From an uncultured Mesocricetibacter sp. (GTDB taxonomy: Bacteria; Pseudomonadota; Gammaproteobacteria; Enterobacterales; Pasteurellaceae): a DNA stretch of 11,876 bases. Shown here piece after piece: positions 1 through 6,926 of this stretch. Position numbers and translations under genes: made by a program. The stretch is from contig CAJPST010000056.1 of assembly GCA_905373425.1 (NCBI GenBank), positions 1 through 11,876 on the forward strand, written 5' to 3'. Numbering within the stretch: the first letter of the stretch is position 1; each line of letters starts with the position of its first letter. The notes beneath the pieces are model-generated. The model made no database searches and was not told the DNA's origin. It saw only the letters and a list, made by a program, of their open reading frames with translations.

Positions 1-224
1 GGAAATCGTTAGCCAAGATATGTTAACATTAATTCTTGTGTTTACTCTATCTTATGTAGTCAAGATGTTTATAATGTTGAAGATAATTGTGTGTTGTCAT
101 ATTTATGACCTTACCTCAAATAGGTTGAATAGTTGTGTTTGAAGCCTTGTGCTATAGGTTTTAACGTATACTTTTACCAACTATTTTGTTTGCTATAGTT
201 ACAGTATGCGGGCTTTAGGGAATT

Positions 225-233
225 AAGTGCGGT
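225..233 (+). other. DNA uptake signal sequence (Hin-type USS)
   Basis: This is an exact AAGTGCGGT core followed by CATTT, in the intergenic left edge. The Hin-type USS is recognised during natural transformation in Haemophilus-like Pasteurellaceae. It is single and forms no hairpin with a partner. Other exact copies lie at 3894-3902 (in modE), 5901-5909 (in the FTR1 gene), three in the DUF2318 gene and one after vgrG; they are the main basis for the taxonomic call. Confidence 0.9.
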
Positions 234-277
234 CATTTGGGGCAACGTTTTCGAAATCAAATTAAACAAACACAACG

Positions 278-300
278 AAAAAGGGCGCATATGCGCCCTT
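278..300 (-). terminator. Rho-independent terminator of the hydrolase operon
   Basis: Positions 281-300 form a perfect 20-bp palindrome with GGGCGC / GCGCCC arms. Read on the minus strand, it is followed at once by five T residues (the A run at 278-282). It begins 4 bases after the stop codon of the esterase-like gene, so it ends the minus-strand operon. On the plus strand no T tract follows, so it acts in one direction. Confidence 0.88.
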
Positions 301-304
301 AGAT

Positions 305-1057
305 TTAAATAATTCCATGTTCTTCAAGTTTTCCTAGAAAATATGGCATTTGTCTACGCCAAGCCGGCCAGTCATGCTCTACATCATGTCCCCAGAAATC
401 AAACCAAGCATTAATACCCTTGGCATTGAAAGCTTCCTGTAAACGAGCAGTATCTGAAATATGCTGCTCTTCCCACGCACCTTGTCCTACGGCAATAATA
501 TAATGATTTTGACGATAGCGCTCAAGAAACCACTCATCGTGCTGATTCCACAAGTAATCAATCGGTGAATTAAAATAAACTGCCTGATTTCCATGGAACT
601 CATGGGTAAAGAAACGAGCATCGTACACGCCGCTTAAAGCAATTGCCGTATCAAATAAATCAGGGTGACGCAAAGCAAAGTTAATTGTATGGAACGCCCC
701 CATACTACATCCAGTGGCAATCATAGCCCCTCCCCATTGGGATTCGTGGCGAATCAACGGTACAAATTCGTGAATAATGTAGCGGTCATACGCATTATGA
801 GCCTGTGCCATATCATGTCCCGATTTCCAAGTAGCGAGCCATGATTCCTTATCGTAAGAGTCAGGTGTGTAAAATTTAACTAAGCCACGCTCAATAAAAG
901 AACGGCAAGCATCAATCATACCAAAGTTACCATATTCATTTTGATTACCGCCTGATGACGGGAATACAATAATCGGCTTACCGGCATGCCCGTAAACATT
1001 GAAATACATCTCACGACCTAATTCGCCACTCCAGTGGCTTCTACTTTCAAAATGCAT
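305..1057 (-). CDS. Alpha/beta-hydrolase, esterase family (PF00756-like)
   Basis: This 250-residue protein has an esterase-D/PF00756-type alpha/beta-hydrolase fold and no signal peptide, so it is probably cytoplasmic. Visible marks are a strand with IIVFPSSGG (about 29-37, oxyanion-hole region), the nucleophile elbow GCSMGA with Ser118, the LSGVYD strand (141-146), and a C-terminal GHDVEHDWPAW segment with His224 and His228, one of which should be the catalytic base. The family holds carboxylesterases, S-formylglutathione hydrolases and acyl-transferring relatives, so the substrate cannot be given. It starts at ATG 1057 behind an AAGGGA ribosome site, 20 bases after the stop of the ATP-grasp gene, and ends 4 bases before a terminator. 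It is therefore the second gene of a two-gene operon. Co-transcription with a carboxylate-amine/thiol type ligase suggests that it cleaves or transfers the ligase product; this is inference. Confidence 0.88.
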   Translation of the reverse strand: MHFESRSHWSGELGREMYFNVYGHAGKPIIVFPSSGGNQNEYGNFGMIDACRSFIERGLVKFYTPDSYDKESWLATWKSGHDMAQAHNAYDRYIIHEFVPLIRHESQWGGAMIATGCSMGAFHTINFALRHPDLFDTAIALSGVYDARFFTHEFHGNQAVYFNSPIDYLWNQHDEWFLERYRQNHYIIAVGQGAWEEQHISDTARLQEAFNAKGINAWFDFWGHDVEHDWPAWRRQMPYFLGKLEEHGII

Positions 1058-1077
1058 TAATTTTTCCCTTAATTCAA

Positions 1078-2256
1078 TTAATATTTTTTCTGTGCGAACT
1101 GTACGATTTCACGCATTTGTTCTATGGTTTCCGAACGTGCCAGAATGCCGTGTTCTCCCATAATTTTAGCAAAAATACCCGGTACGGTCTGTACGCTGAT
1201 AATATTGGCCGCAAATTTGTTACACACATCATCAATCGAATTAGCATAATGTTGATTGGCTTTACGCGAAATGTACACCACATTCCACGGGTGAGTAATG
1301 TTGCTATAAAATTTATTGTGCATGACTATATTGGCATATTCTCTAAACACATCGAAATCGTTGGCAAAATTCCACATATCAATAGTTAATCCACCCGGTG
1401 GACGACAATTAATCTCCAACGGTAAAAATTCACCGGTGGCTTTTACCCTGAAAAACTCGAAATGAAAGAACCGCTCTTTTACGTTAAAGGCTTTTACGCA
1501 TTGTTTACCAAGTTCAATTAATTGAGGCGAAATATCACGCGGAACGTAGTAGAACATATCGCCGTCTTTCTCAACTGTATCCAACACAGCTTCGGAATAC
1601 TCCAAGCCCGCATAGAATACTATGTTGCCATCGTGATCGGTTAAACCGTCGAAAGTAACAATATCACCATCGATAAATTCTTCCATAATATATTCTACAT
1701 GGGAGTTTTTATATCCGAAGAAATCTTCCAACTCTAAAATTGATTTAACCTTATGCGTGTCACTTGCACCCACTCCGGAATTAGGTTTGATGATAACCGG
1801 AAAACCTAATTCTTTCGCTAAATTACGCGCATCGTCATCGTCCTTAAATACGCGCCCTTTGGCAACTTTCAAACCGGTTTTACGGAAAATTTCCTTCATC
1901 TGTGCTTTAGTTTTGATTGCTAACATATCTTCGGATTTATAACCAAATACATTGAAATCTGTACGCAACTTGGCATCCAATTCCAACCAATGCTCATTAT
2001 GTGATTCAATCCGATCGATACGTCCGTATTTATGGGCAAAATAAGCCACTGCTCGATACACTTGTTCATAATCTTCCATATTATCAACACGATAATACTC
2101 GGTCAGCGAATGACGTAAGGTTTCGCTTAAGTGTTCATAAGGAGCATCCGCAATTCCTAAAGTATTAATCCCATGCTCACGCATTCTGACCGCAAAGGTT
2201 TCAAAATTGGTCGGAAAATGAGGGGAAATCATTATGAAATTTAATGGTCTTGACAT
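1078..2256 (-). CDS. ATP-grasp domain ligase (carbamoyl-phosphate synthase-like)
   Basis: This 392-residue ATP-grasp enzyme would activate a carboxylate as acyl phosphate and join it to an amine or similar acceptor. Residues 1-110 form the Rossmann-like pre-grasp domain (NFIMISPHFP at the N-terminus). Residues about 115-310 are the ATP-grasp domain: PVIIKPNSGVGASD with Lys157 for nucleotide binding, MEEFIDGD (191-198), HFEFF with Glu267, and LEINCRPPGG with Glu281 and Asn283 as likely Mg ligands. Residues 320-392 are a C-terminal cap. I chose ATG 2256 over an upstream in-frame TTG (2277) because a GGAGG ribosome site (2263-2267) lies 6 bases before the ATG and inside the longer version. All key residues seem present. 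The substrate is unknown; amino-acid ligase, D-Ala-D-Ala-like or biosynthetic roles are all open. First gene of an operon with the downstream hydrolase. Confidence 0.88.
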   Translation of the reverse strand: MSRPLNFIMISPHFPTNFETFAVRMREHGINTLGIADAPYEHLSETLRHSLTEYYRVDNMEDYEQVYRAVAYFAHKYGRIDRIESHNEHWLELDAKLRTDFNVFGYKSEDMLAIKTKAQMKEIFRKTGLKVAKGRVFKDDDDARNLAKELGFPVIIKPNSGVGASDTHKVKSILELEDFFGYKNSHVEYIMEEFIDGDIVTFDGLTDHDGNIVFYAGLEYSEAVLDTVEKDGDMFYYVPRDISPQLIELGKQCVKAFNVKERFFHFEFFRVKATGEFLPLEINCRPPGGLTIDMWNFANDFDVFREYANIVMHNKFYSNITHPWNVVYISRKANQHYANSIDDVCNKFAANIISVQTVPGIFAKIMGEHGILARSETIEQMREIVQFAQKKY

Positions 2257-2262
2257 AATTTG

Positions 2263-2267
2263 CCTCC
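2263..2267 (-). promoter_or_regulatory. Ribosome binding site fixing the ATP-grasp start
   Basis: A GGAGG Shine-Dalgarno sequence lies 6 bases before ATG 2256 on the minus strand. It falls inside the longer reading frame that would begin at TTG 2277, so the ATG is the better start. Confidence 0.8.
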
Positions 2268-2304
2268 GAATAAGCAAGATTCCAAAAATCTAAAATATGA
2301 ACAG

Positions 2305-2334
2305 ATTCTAAGCCAGTTTTGCTCCCTTTGGCAA
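2305..2334 (-). promoter_or_regulatory. Candidate sigma-70 promoter of the ATP-grasp/hydrolase operon
   Basis: On the minus strand, TTGCCA (2329-2334) and TAGAAT (2305-2310) are separated by 18 bases, giving a leader of about 40 bases to ATG 2256. TAGAAT matches the -10 consensus at 5 of 6 and TTGCCA the -35 at 4 of 6. It lies just after the modA terminator, so this operon should be transcribed separately from modA. I saw no operator in it. Confidence 0.4.
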
Positions 2335-2372
2335 TAAAAAGTATGGGGCTTTTAAGAATATAAAAGAAGATG

Positions 2373-2397
2373 AAAAAAGTGCCTCAAAAGAGGCACT
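2373..2397 (-). terminator. Rho-independent terminator of modA
   Basis: Eight-base arms AGTGCCTC (2378-2385) and GAGGCACT (2390-2397) with a four-base loop are followed on the minus strand by a run of T (complement of A at 2373-2378). It lies about 75 bases after the modA stop, so modA is transcribed alone. The AGTGCC arm resembles a USS, but it is not one. Confidence 0.88.
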
Positions 2398-2470
2398 ATT
2401 TCAAATAGCAAAATTCAGATAAATCTTTTTGCCAATTTATGACAGATTACATATGTTATTTTTTTGATTA

Positions 2471-3232
2471 CTATTTAGACTCTTCCACTGCGAATCCGTT
2501 TTCAGCAAAAACTTTTTTCGCTTCATTGGATTTTAAATAGGTAAAAAATGCCCGCGTATCTTTGTTATCGTGATCTTTTACGATTGCTGCCGGATATTCA
2601 ATCGGTGGGTGAGATTGAGGCGGAAAAACTGCCACAGTTTTTACTTCACGAGCAACTTTAGCATCAGTCGCATATACCACACCTAAAGGAGCCTCAGCAC
2701 GTTCCACCAATGCCAACGCTGAACGTACGTTATCGGTTCGTGCCAGCTTATTCTCTAGTGCCTGCCACTGCCCCAAATGGGTAAAGGCCGCCTTGGCATA
2801 AATTCCTACAGGCACATGTTCAGGATCGCCCACAGCTAAAAAATTGCCGTTTAGCAAACTTTGCCATTTAGAGTCAGTCAGGTCAACTTTATCAATTTGG
2901 CTACTTTTTGGCGCAATCATCACAAGGTTATTACCGACTAATACTGTACGGCTTGATTCCTCAATTGCCTTTTTCTCCTGCACAAAATCCATCCATTTCT
3001 GGTCTGCCGACACAAATATATCAGCAGGAGCACCCGTGCTAATTTGACGAGCAAGCACGGAAGAGGAAGCAAAAGAAAATATGACTTCCTCTTGCGGATT
3101 CACTTTTTTATATTCATCCGCAATTTGCTGTAACGCGTTTGTCATTGAGGCGGCGGCAAAAACAGTGACTTTAGCAGCAACCGGCTGAGAAATGCCAAGT
3201 GCTATCCCTATAATTAATGCTAATTTTTTCAT
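2471..3232 (-). CDS. modA: Molybdate ABC transporter substrate-binding protein ModA
   Basis: This is the periplasmic protein that captures molybdate (and tungstate) and hands it to the ModBC transporter. Residues 1-20 are a signal peptide (MKKLALIIG...QPVAA, cut before KVTVFAAAS). The mature part follows E. coli ModA closely: FAAASMTNA with Ser29, SFASSSVLARQI (Ser57/Ser58), GAPADIFVSADQKWMD, the DPEHVPVGIYAK signature (136-147), DNVRSALALVERAEAPLGVVYATDA with Tyr187 as oxyanion ligand, and the usual length of about 253. I prefer ATG 3232 to ATG 3238 because the AAGGA ribosome site (3241-3245) is 8 bases from the first and only 2 from the second. It is divergent from modE with a ModE-type operator over its -10 box. 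It is alone: modB and modC, normally next in the operon, are not in this window. Confidence 0.97.
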   Translation of the reverse strand: MKKLALIIGIALGISQPVAAKVTVFAAASMTNALQQIADEYKKVNPQEEVIFSFASSSVLARQISTGAPADIFVSADQKWMDFVQEKKAIEESSRTVLVGNNLVMIAPKSSQIDKVDLTDSKWQSLLNGNFLAVGDPEHVPVGIYAKAAFTHLGQWQALENKLARTDNVRSALALVERAEAPLGVVYATDAKVAREVKTVAVFPPQSHPPIEYPAAIVKDHDNKDTRAFFTYLKSNEAKKVFAENGFAVEESK

Positions 3233-3240
3233 AAACATTA

Positions 3241-3245
3241 TCCTT
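3241..3245 (-). promoter_or_regulatory. Ribosome binding site fixing the modA start
   Basis: AAGGA on the minus strand lies 8 bases from ATG 3232 but only 2 from ATG 3238. This spacing favours the shorter protein, which begins MKKLAL and has a normal signal peptide. Confidence 0.7.
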
Positions 3246-3286
3246 ATTAGTTACTTAGTTGAGATTATTCTTTAATTAATCATTTT

Positions 3287-3312
3287 TCATTATAAAAACA
3301 ATTATATAGCGA
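3287..3312 (-). promoter_or_regulatory. ModE operator overlapping the modA -10 box
   Basis: The site reads TCATTATAAA (3287-3296), six bases, then TATATAGCGA (3303-3312). The right arm is a full match to the E. coli-type ModE half-site (reverse complement TCGCTATATA) and the left arm matches at 7 of 10 with the right N6 spacing. On the minus strand a perfect -10 box TATAAT lies inside it (3289-3294), with only a weak -35 (TTCTTT at 17 bases). Binding of molybdate-loaded ModE would block RNA polymerase at modA, as in E. coli. The match is seen in the sequence; repression is inferred from the family. Confidence 0.75.
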
Positions 3313-3334
3313 AAGAAAAACAAAAGCTATATAA
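3302..3334. repeat. Inverted repeat of ModE-like half-sites between modA and modE
   Basis: TTATATAGC (3302-3310) and GCTATATAA (3326-3334) are a perfect 9-bp inverted repeat with a 15-base A-rich spacer. The left arm is part of the modA operator. The right arm is a second ModE-like half-site (GCTATATA) nearer to modE that lacks a good partner of its own. It could extend ModE control to modE or be a loop contact. Confidence 0.5.
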
Positions 3335-3384
3335 AAATACGCTTTTATTTTAAAATATTAAAAAATATGTGACTGGAGAAAAAT

Positions 3385-4224
3385 ATGGCGGATAAATCCA
3401 TTCTGGATAGTGAAATTCTACTAAGCATAAAATTACAACAACAATTATTTGTTGACCCAAAACGGATTCGTTTACTAAAAGAAATTCACGAATGCGGTTC
3501 GATTAATCAAGCTGCAAAAAATGCCAACGTGAGCTACAAAAGTGCCTGGGATCACTTACAAGCCATGCACGACATCAGTCCCAAACCCTTATTAACCCGC
3601 AACACCGGTGGTAAGCACGGTGGCGGAACGCAACTTACCCCCTATGCCGAACGTCTCTTGCAACTCTATGATTTATTGGAACAAACTCAAGAAAAAGCAT
3701 TCCAAATCCTACACGACGAAAGTATTCCGTTAAATAGCTTACTTTCCGCCACTGCACGTTTCTCTCCACAAAGCAGTGCCCGCAATCAATTATTCGGCAA
3801 GGTGAAGCATATATTTGATAAACAGATTAATTGTTTGATCGAAATAGAAATCCCCGCTTTGCCTAAGCCTTTATATGCACTGATTACCAAAAAAAGTGCG
3901 GTACGTTTACAGCTTGTTTTAGGCAAAGAGGTGATGGCAATGATAAAAGCGCCTTGGATTAAAATTCTGCCACAAAATACCGACGTACATTTCGATAAAC
4001 TAAAGCATGAACAGCAGAACTATTTCCCGGCACAAATCACTTCGGTTTTAGATAACGGCAATATAAAAGAAGTGACATTACGTGCAGAAAAAGAAGCAAA
4101 TAAGAGCACTGAGGAAGAATTAGAATTTTGTACTACCGTTACAAAAGAGCAAAATATCGCCGTTTCTCAATCGGTTTGGATACATATTGAACCGGAGCAG
4201 ATTATTTTACTGGCTCTTCAATAA
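3385..4224 (+). CDS. modE: Molybdate-responsive transcriptional regulator ModE
   Basis: This 279-residue dimeric regulator binds molybdate and then represses molybdate-uptake genes and activates some molybdoenzyme genes. Residues about 20-105 are the LysR-like winged helix-turn-helix (RIRLLKEIHECGSINQAA, VSYKSAWDHLQAM, then the GGKHGGGTQLT wing). Residues 131-197 form the first TOBE/mop domain, opening with SARNQLFGKV, the molybdate-binding motif; residues 211-278 form the second (NYFPAQITSVLDNG). Length is slightly above the E. coli protein (262). The start ATG has GGAGA 5 bases upstream. A USS at 3894-3902 is embedded in the first TOBE domain, read as the KSAVR residues. Divergent from modA; the region between them carries the operator. 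Control of modE itself is not clear, since its -10/-35 are only weakly recognisable. Confidence 0.95.
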   Translation: MADKSILDSEILLSIKLQQQLFVDPKRIRLLKEIHECGSINQAAKNANVSYKSAWDHLQAMHDISPKPLLTRNTGGKHGGGTQLTPYAERLLQLYDLLEQTQEKAFQILHDESIPLNSLLSATARFSPQSSARNQLFGKVKHIFDKQINCLIEIEIPALPKPLYALITKKSAVRLQLVLGKEVMAMIKAPWIKILPQNTDVHFDKLKHEQQNYFPAQITSVLDNGNIKEVTLRAEKEANKSTEEELEFCTTVTKEQNIAVSQSVWIHIEPEQIILLALQ

Positions 4225-4263
4225 AAGTCTCTTGAGCTACTTCACAAAATCACAATTTTTTAC

Positions 4264-4298
4264 TTGCTTTATAGGGTAATTGGAGGATAATTTATCCT
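4264..4298 (+). promoter_or_regulatory. Candidate promoter and palindromic operator of the iron operon
   Basis: TTGCTT (4264-4269), 16 bases, then GATAAT (4286-4291) form a plausible sigma-70 promoter about 40 bases before the FTR1 gene. A perfect 15-bp palindrome AGGATAA-T-TTATCCT (4284-4298) covers the -10 box, as expected for a repressor operator. It shares the GATAAT hexamer with Fur boxes, but it is not a good 19-bp Fur match, so the regulator is not named. The regulatory role is inferred from position and symmetry. Confidence 0.45.
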
Positions 4299-4338
4299 GT
4301 GTATGAGAATTGATTTTATTTGTGTTATCAGGTGATTT

Positions 4339-6258
4339 ATGAATCTTGCATGTTGCTACCGTTGGCTTCACTGCCTTTTTTTTATATTCTTGGCCACTAC
4401 GGCTTACGCTCAAAATAATTATCAAGCTTGGGTAGAAGACATCGAAAATCGCCTGGATAAAACCGCAACGCTATATCAGCAAAATAACGTTGATGAAGCG
4501 CGTACGGAAGTTCAAATGGCATATTTTGAAGTGTTTGAAAATCTGGAAGGGCCGATTCGTATTAATTTTTCAGCACAAAAAAGCTATCAAATGGAAGCTA
4601 CTTTCGGCGAAATTCGTAAAATGATCGGAGAAGGTAGACCGCAAGCTGAAGTTCAAAGCAAAATTGATGCCTTAAAAAAAGAATTACAAGAAGTACTTCC
4701 CGCCTTGGGAGATGGTCATCAGCTTAATGCCGAAGGGCAACATGCAACTTATGACAATCAAGACATTGCGGTACACTGGCAGCAAAGTTTCAAAGTTATT
4801 GATGACCTGCTGGCACAGGCAATTGTGGCTTATCAAAATCAAGCTTTCACCGACGCGAAAAAACTAATCCAACAAGCACAATATGACGGCTTTAAAAATT
4901 CGGAGATGGAAATGTCCATCCGCCAAAATCGCTCGGCTTCAATTTCTGCTGATATTAATCAACAATTCTATGACTTAATTAAGCTCTCCGAACAGCCGGG
5001 TCAAATCAATGCAATGGGTTATCAAATCACTACTTTGCTACAAACCATTGAAGAACAACTGCCACAACTACAAACTACTCGAGATTCACAAACCGCTTCA
5101 AGCGAAGCTCAAGCGGTGGTTAAAAATCAGCCGGATGTAGATTGGAACAAAATCGTGACCGACATTAACCAACGTTTACAACAAGCGATCCAAATTTACC
5201 AAACAGGTGAGACGAAAAAAGCGATACTCGCTGTACAAGACACTTATTTCGATGTATTTGAAGCCAGTGGAATGGAAAATAAAATCGGTTCGCGCGATGC
5301 AGAATTTAAATCTCGATTGGAAGGTTATTTCACACGTTTAGTCGGATTGATGAAGGCTAATGAAAGCAGTGATAAATTACATCAGCAAACCGAAGGTTTG
5401 GCACAGGAATTACAAAAAGCGACAAACATGCTGCAAGGCGAAAGCCAAAGTGACTGGCAAATGTTTATCTATAGCCTGCTAATAATTCTACGTGAAGGAT
5501 TAGAAGCCTTGCTGATTGTCGCCGCTATCGTAACCTATTTAATCAAAAACAATCATCAGGACAAGCTCCCGGTTATTCGTCAATCAGTTTATGTCGCGTT
5601 AGTGGCAAGCATTGTCACTGCCGTAATTTTCCAGCTGGTTTTTACTGCCAATTCGGGAGAAAATCGCGAATTACTGGAAGGTTTTACTATGATGTTTGCA
5701 GTAGTCATGCTGTTTATGATGAGTTATTGGTTGCTGTCAAAAGTAGAAGCGGAAAACTGGAAACGTTATTTGGAAGGTAAACTCTCAACTGCATTGACTA
5801 CCGGTTCGTTGATCGGTTTATGGCTTACCAGCTTCCTTGCCGTTTATCGCGAAGGAGCGGAAACCGTACTGTTTTATTATGCTCTGGTTAGCGATGCTAA
5901 AAGTGCGGTCAGTTTTTTCTACCTTTTTGCAGGCTTTGTCATTGGCGTACTCGCGTTGGTCGTCTGTTATTTTATTATGCGTTACAGTGTGGTCAAATTG
6001 CCGCTTAAACCGTTTTTTATGTTCACCGGCAGTTTCATGTACTTAATGGCATTCGTCTTTGCGGGTAAAAGCGTGTTGGAATTGATTGAAGGTAAACTGT
6101 TTGAACCGACCTTACTGAGCGGTTTCCCTGAAATTTCGTGGCTCGGCATTTATCCTTATGTAGAAACCCTAACTCCGCAAATTGTCTTACTTATCGCAGC
6201 GGTATTTGCATGGTTATATATGAAATATCAGGGAAAAAATCATGCCACCACTAATTAA
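4339..6258 (+). CDS. FTR1 family iron permease with periplasmic repeat domain (FetM-like)
   Basis: This 639-residue inner-membrane permease probably moves iron from periplasm to cytoplasm together with the P19 protein encoded next, as in the FetM-FetP and Campylobacter P19 systems. Residues 1-24 are a signal peptide (cut after AYA). Residues 31-366 are a periplasmic helical region made of three related units (about 31-122, 147-244, 269-366). The FTR1 domain (about 375-635) has seven predicted membrane spans and the two REGLE-type iron motifs, R385-EGLE and R504-EGAE, both intact. The start is fixed by a stop just upstream in frame; its AGGTGA ribosome site is close (3 bases). A USS lies at 5901-5909. 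The stop is 85 bases before the P19 gene. Candidate regulation is the palindrome over the promoter. No frameshift is seen. Confidence 0.94.
   Translation: MNLACCYRWLHCLFFIFLATTAYAQNNYQAWVEDIENRLDKTATLYQQNNVDEARTEVQMAYFEVFENLEGPIRINFSAQKSYQMEATFGEIRKMIGEGRPQAEVQSKIDALKKELQEVLPALGDGHQLNAEGQHATYDNQDIAVHWQQSFKVIDDLLAQAIVAYQNQAFTDAKKLIQQAQYDGFKNSEMEMSIRQNRSASISADINQQFYDLIKLSEQPGQINAMGYQITTLLQTIEEQLPQLQTTRDSQTASSEAQAVVKNQPDVDWNKIVTDINQRLQQAIQIYQTGETKKAILAVQDTYFDVFEASGMENKIGSRDAEFKSRLEGYFTRLVGLMKANESSDKLHQQTEGLAQELQKATNMLQGESQSDWQMFIYSLLIILREGLEALLIVAAIVTYLIKNNHQDKLPVIRQSVYVALVASIVTAVIFQLVFTANSGENRELLEGFTMMFAVVMLFMMSYWLLSKVEAENWKRYLEGKLSTALTTGSLIGLWLTSFLAVYREGAETVLFYYALVSDAKSAVSFFYLFAGFVIGVLALVVCYFIMRYSVVKLPLKPFFMFTGSFMYLMAFVFAGKSVLELIEGKLFEPTLLSGFPEISWLGIYPYVETLTPQIVLLIAAVFAWLYMKYQGKNHATTN
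4429..5436 (+). repeat. Three protein-level repeats in the FTR1 periplasmic domain
   Basis: Units of about 95 residues start at W31, W147 and W269 and share a pattern. A helix follows the Trp and ends in a run such as AYFEVFENLEGPI (unit 1), AQYDGFKNSEMEMSI (unit 2) or DTYFDVFEASGMENKI (unit 3); then comes a second long helix ending in an ALxxELxxxLP-like segment. The similarity is in protein, not in DNA. Acidic residues at the same place in each unit are candidate metal or P19 contacts (inference). Confidence 0.65.
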
Positions 6259-6343
6259 GGCCCATTAAACCGAAAATTCAATCAGTGAATGTGCGGTCAT
6301 TAAATCAAATTAAATTTTTAAACACAAGAAAGAGGAAAATCCT

Positions 6344-6865
6344 ATGAAAAAAACATTATTAGCCACAACCTTACTAACGGCTATTCTTACCGCTCCGTCC
6401 GCGTTGGCATTCAAAGAATACCCAATCGGCGAAGCGCAAACCATGAATGAAATGGAAATCGCAGCTGTTTATTTGCAACCGGTTGACATGGAACCGCGTG
6501 GCATGGGCTTAGCGGCAAAAGATTCAGACATTCATCTTGAAGCCGACATTCACGCTACTAAAGGCAATAAAAACGGATTTGGTGAAGGCGAGTGGATTCC
6601 TTTCTTAACTATTAATTATACATTAGTGAACACCGACACCAATCAGAAACAGGAAGGTACATTTATGCCGATGGTTGCCTCCGACGGCCCTCACTATGGT
6701 GCGAATGTAAAATTGATGGGGGTAGGTAACTATAAATTAACTTATCACATTGAGCCGCCTTCCAAAGCGGGTATGCACCGCCACACCGATCCGGAAACAG
6801 GAGTTGGCCGCTGGTGGAAACCGTTCGATGTTCATTATGAATTTAAGTTCACCGGTTTGAAATAA
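6344..6865 (+). CDS. Periplasmic iron-transport protein, P19/FetP/Tp34 family
   Basis: This 173-residue protein is the periplasmic partner of the FTR1 permease. P19 family proteins are dimers that bind copper and iron and assist ferric/ferrous uptake. Residues 1-22 are a signal peptide (cleavage after ALA). Visible family marks are IGEAQTMNEMEIAAVYLQPVDMEP with Met49/Met54, the EADIHA strand (Glu66, His70), FMPMVASDGPHYGANV with Met110 and His117, and MHRHTDPETGVGRWW with His145/His147. Met-x6-His plus a later His is the P19/FetP metal-site arrangement. It starts at ATG 6344 behind a strong AGAGGA site. The 85-base gap after FTR1 contains a one-mismatch USS (6289-6297) but no terminator, so the genes are likely co-transcribed. 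All expected ligands appear present. Confidence 0.95.
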   Translation: MKKTLLATTLLTAILTAPSALAFKEYPIGEAQTMNEMEIAAVYLQPVDMEPRGMGLAAKDSDIHLEADIHATKGNKNGFGEGEWIPFLTINYTLVNTDTNQKQEGTFMPMVASDGPHYGANVKLMGVGNYKLTYHIEPPSKAGMHRHTDPETGVGRWWKPFDVHYEFKFTGLK

Positions 6866-6889
6866 TCCGAATACTGAAAAAATGATTAA

Positions 6890-6912
6890 GGCGCGTGCAC
6901 GAAGTACGCGCC
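6890..6912 (+). terminator. Intra-operon hairpin, possible attenuator
   Basis: GGCGCGT (6890-6896) and ACGCGCC (6906-6912) form a strong GC-rich stem between the P19 and DUF2318 genes, followed by ACTGATTTTACTTT rather than a clean T run. It could be a leaky terminator or an RNA stabiliser that keeps P19 message higher than that of the membrane protein. It also fills the place where the ribosome site of the next gene should be. Confidence 0.5.
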
Positions 6913-6926
6913 ACTGATTTTACTTT

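Larger units (their letters stand above)
1..304. other. AT-rich left edge without a supportable gene
   Basis: I see no gene here that I can support. One plus-strand frame is open from the window edge to a TGA at 140-142 and would encode about 46 hydrophobic residues. It could be the end of a membrane protein entering from the left, but AT-rich noncoding DNA also gives such strings and its codons (ATA, TGT) are unlike those of the neighbours. The other two plus frames stop within 25 bases. The rest holds one USS and the terminator of the convergent hydrolase gene. There is no visible tRNA, repeat or transposon end. Confidence 0.4.

Noticed and set aside
2257..2277. TTG start giving a 399-residue ATP-grasp protein
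   Set aside because: The seven extra residues include the GGAGG ribosome site; ATG 2256 has ideal spacing.
4225..4260. Terminator after modE
   Set aside because: Only a weak AT-only stem (AAAAT/ATTTT) is possible; it is not convincing.
4305..4323. Fur box before the FTR1 gene
   Set aside because: The best alignment matches only about 9 of 19 positions, no better than expected in AT-rich DNA.
4339..4410. FTR1 protein as a lipoprotein because of Cys5-Cys6 and Cys12 near its N-terminus
   Set aside because: No lipobox precedes these Cys; they lie before or within the hydrophobic core, and a normal AYA cleavage site follows.
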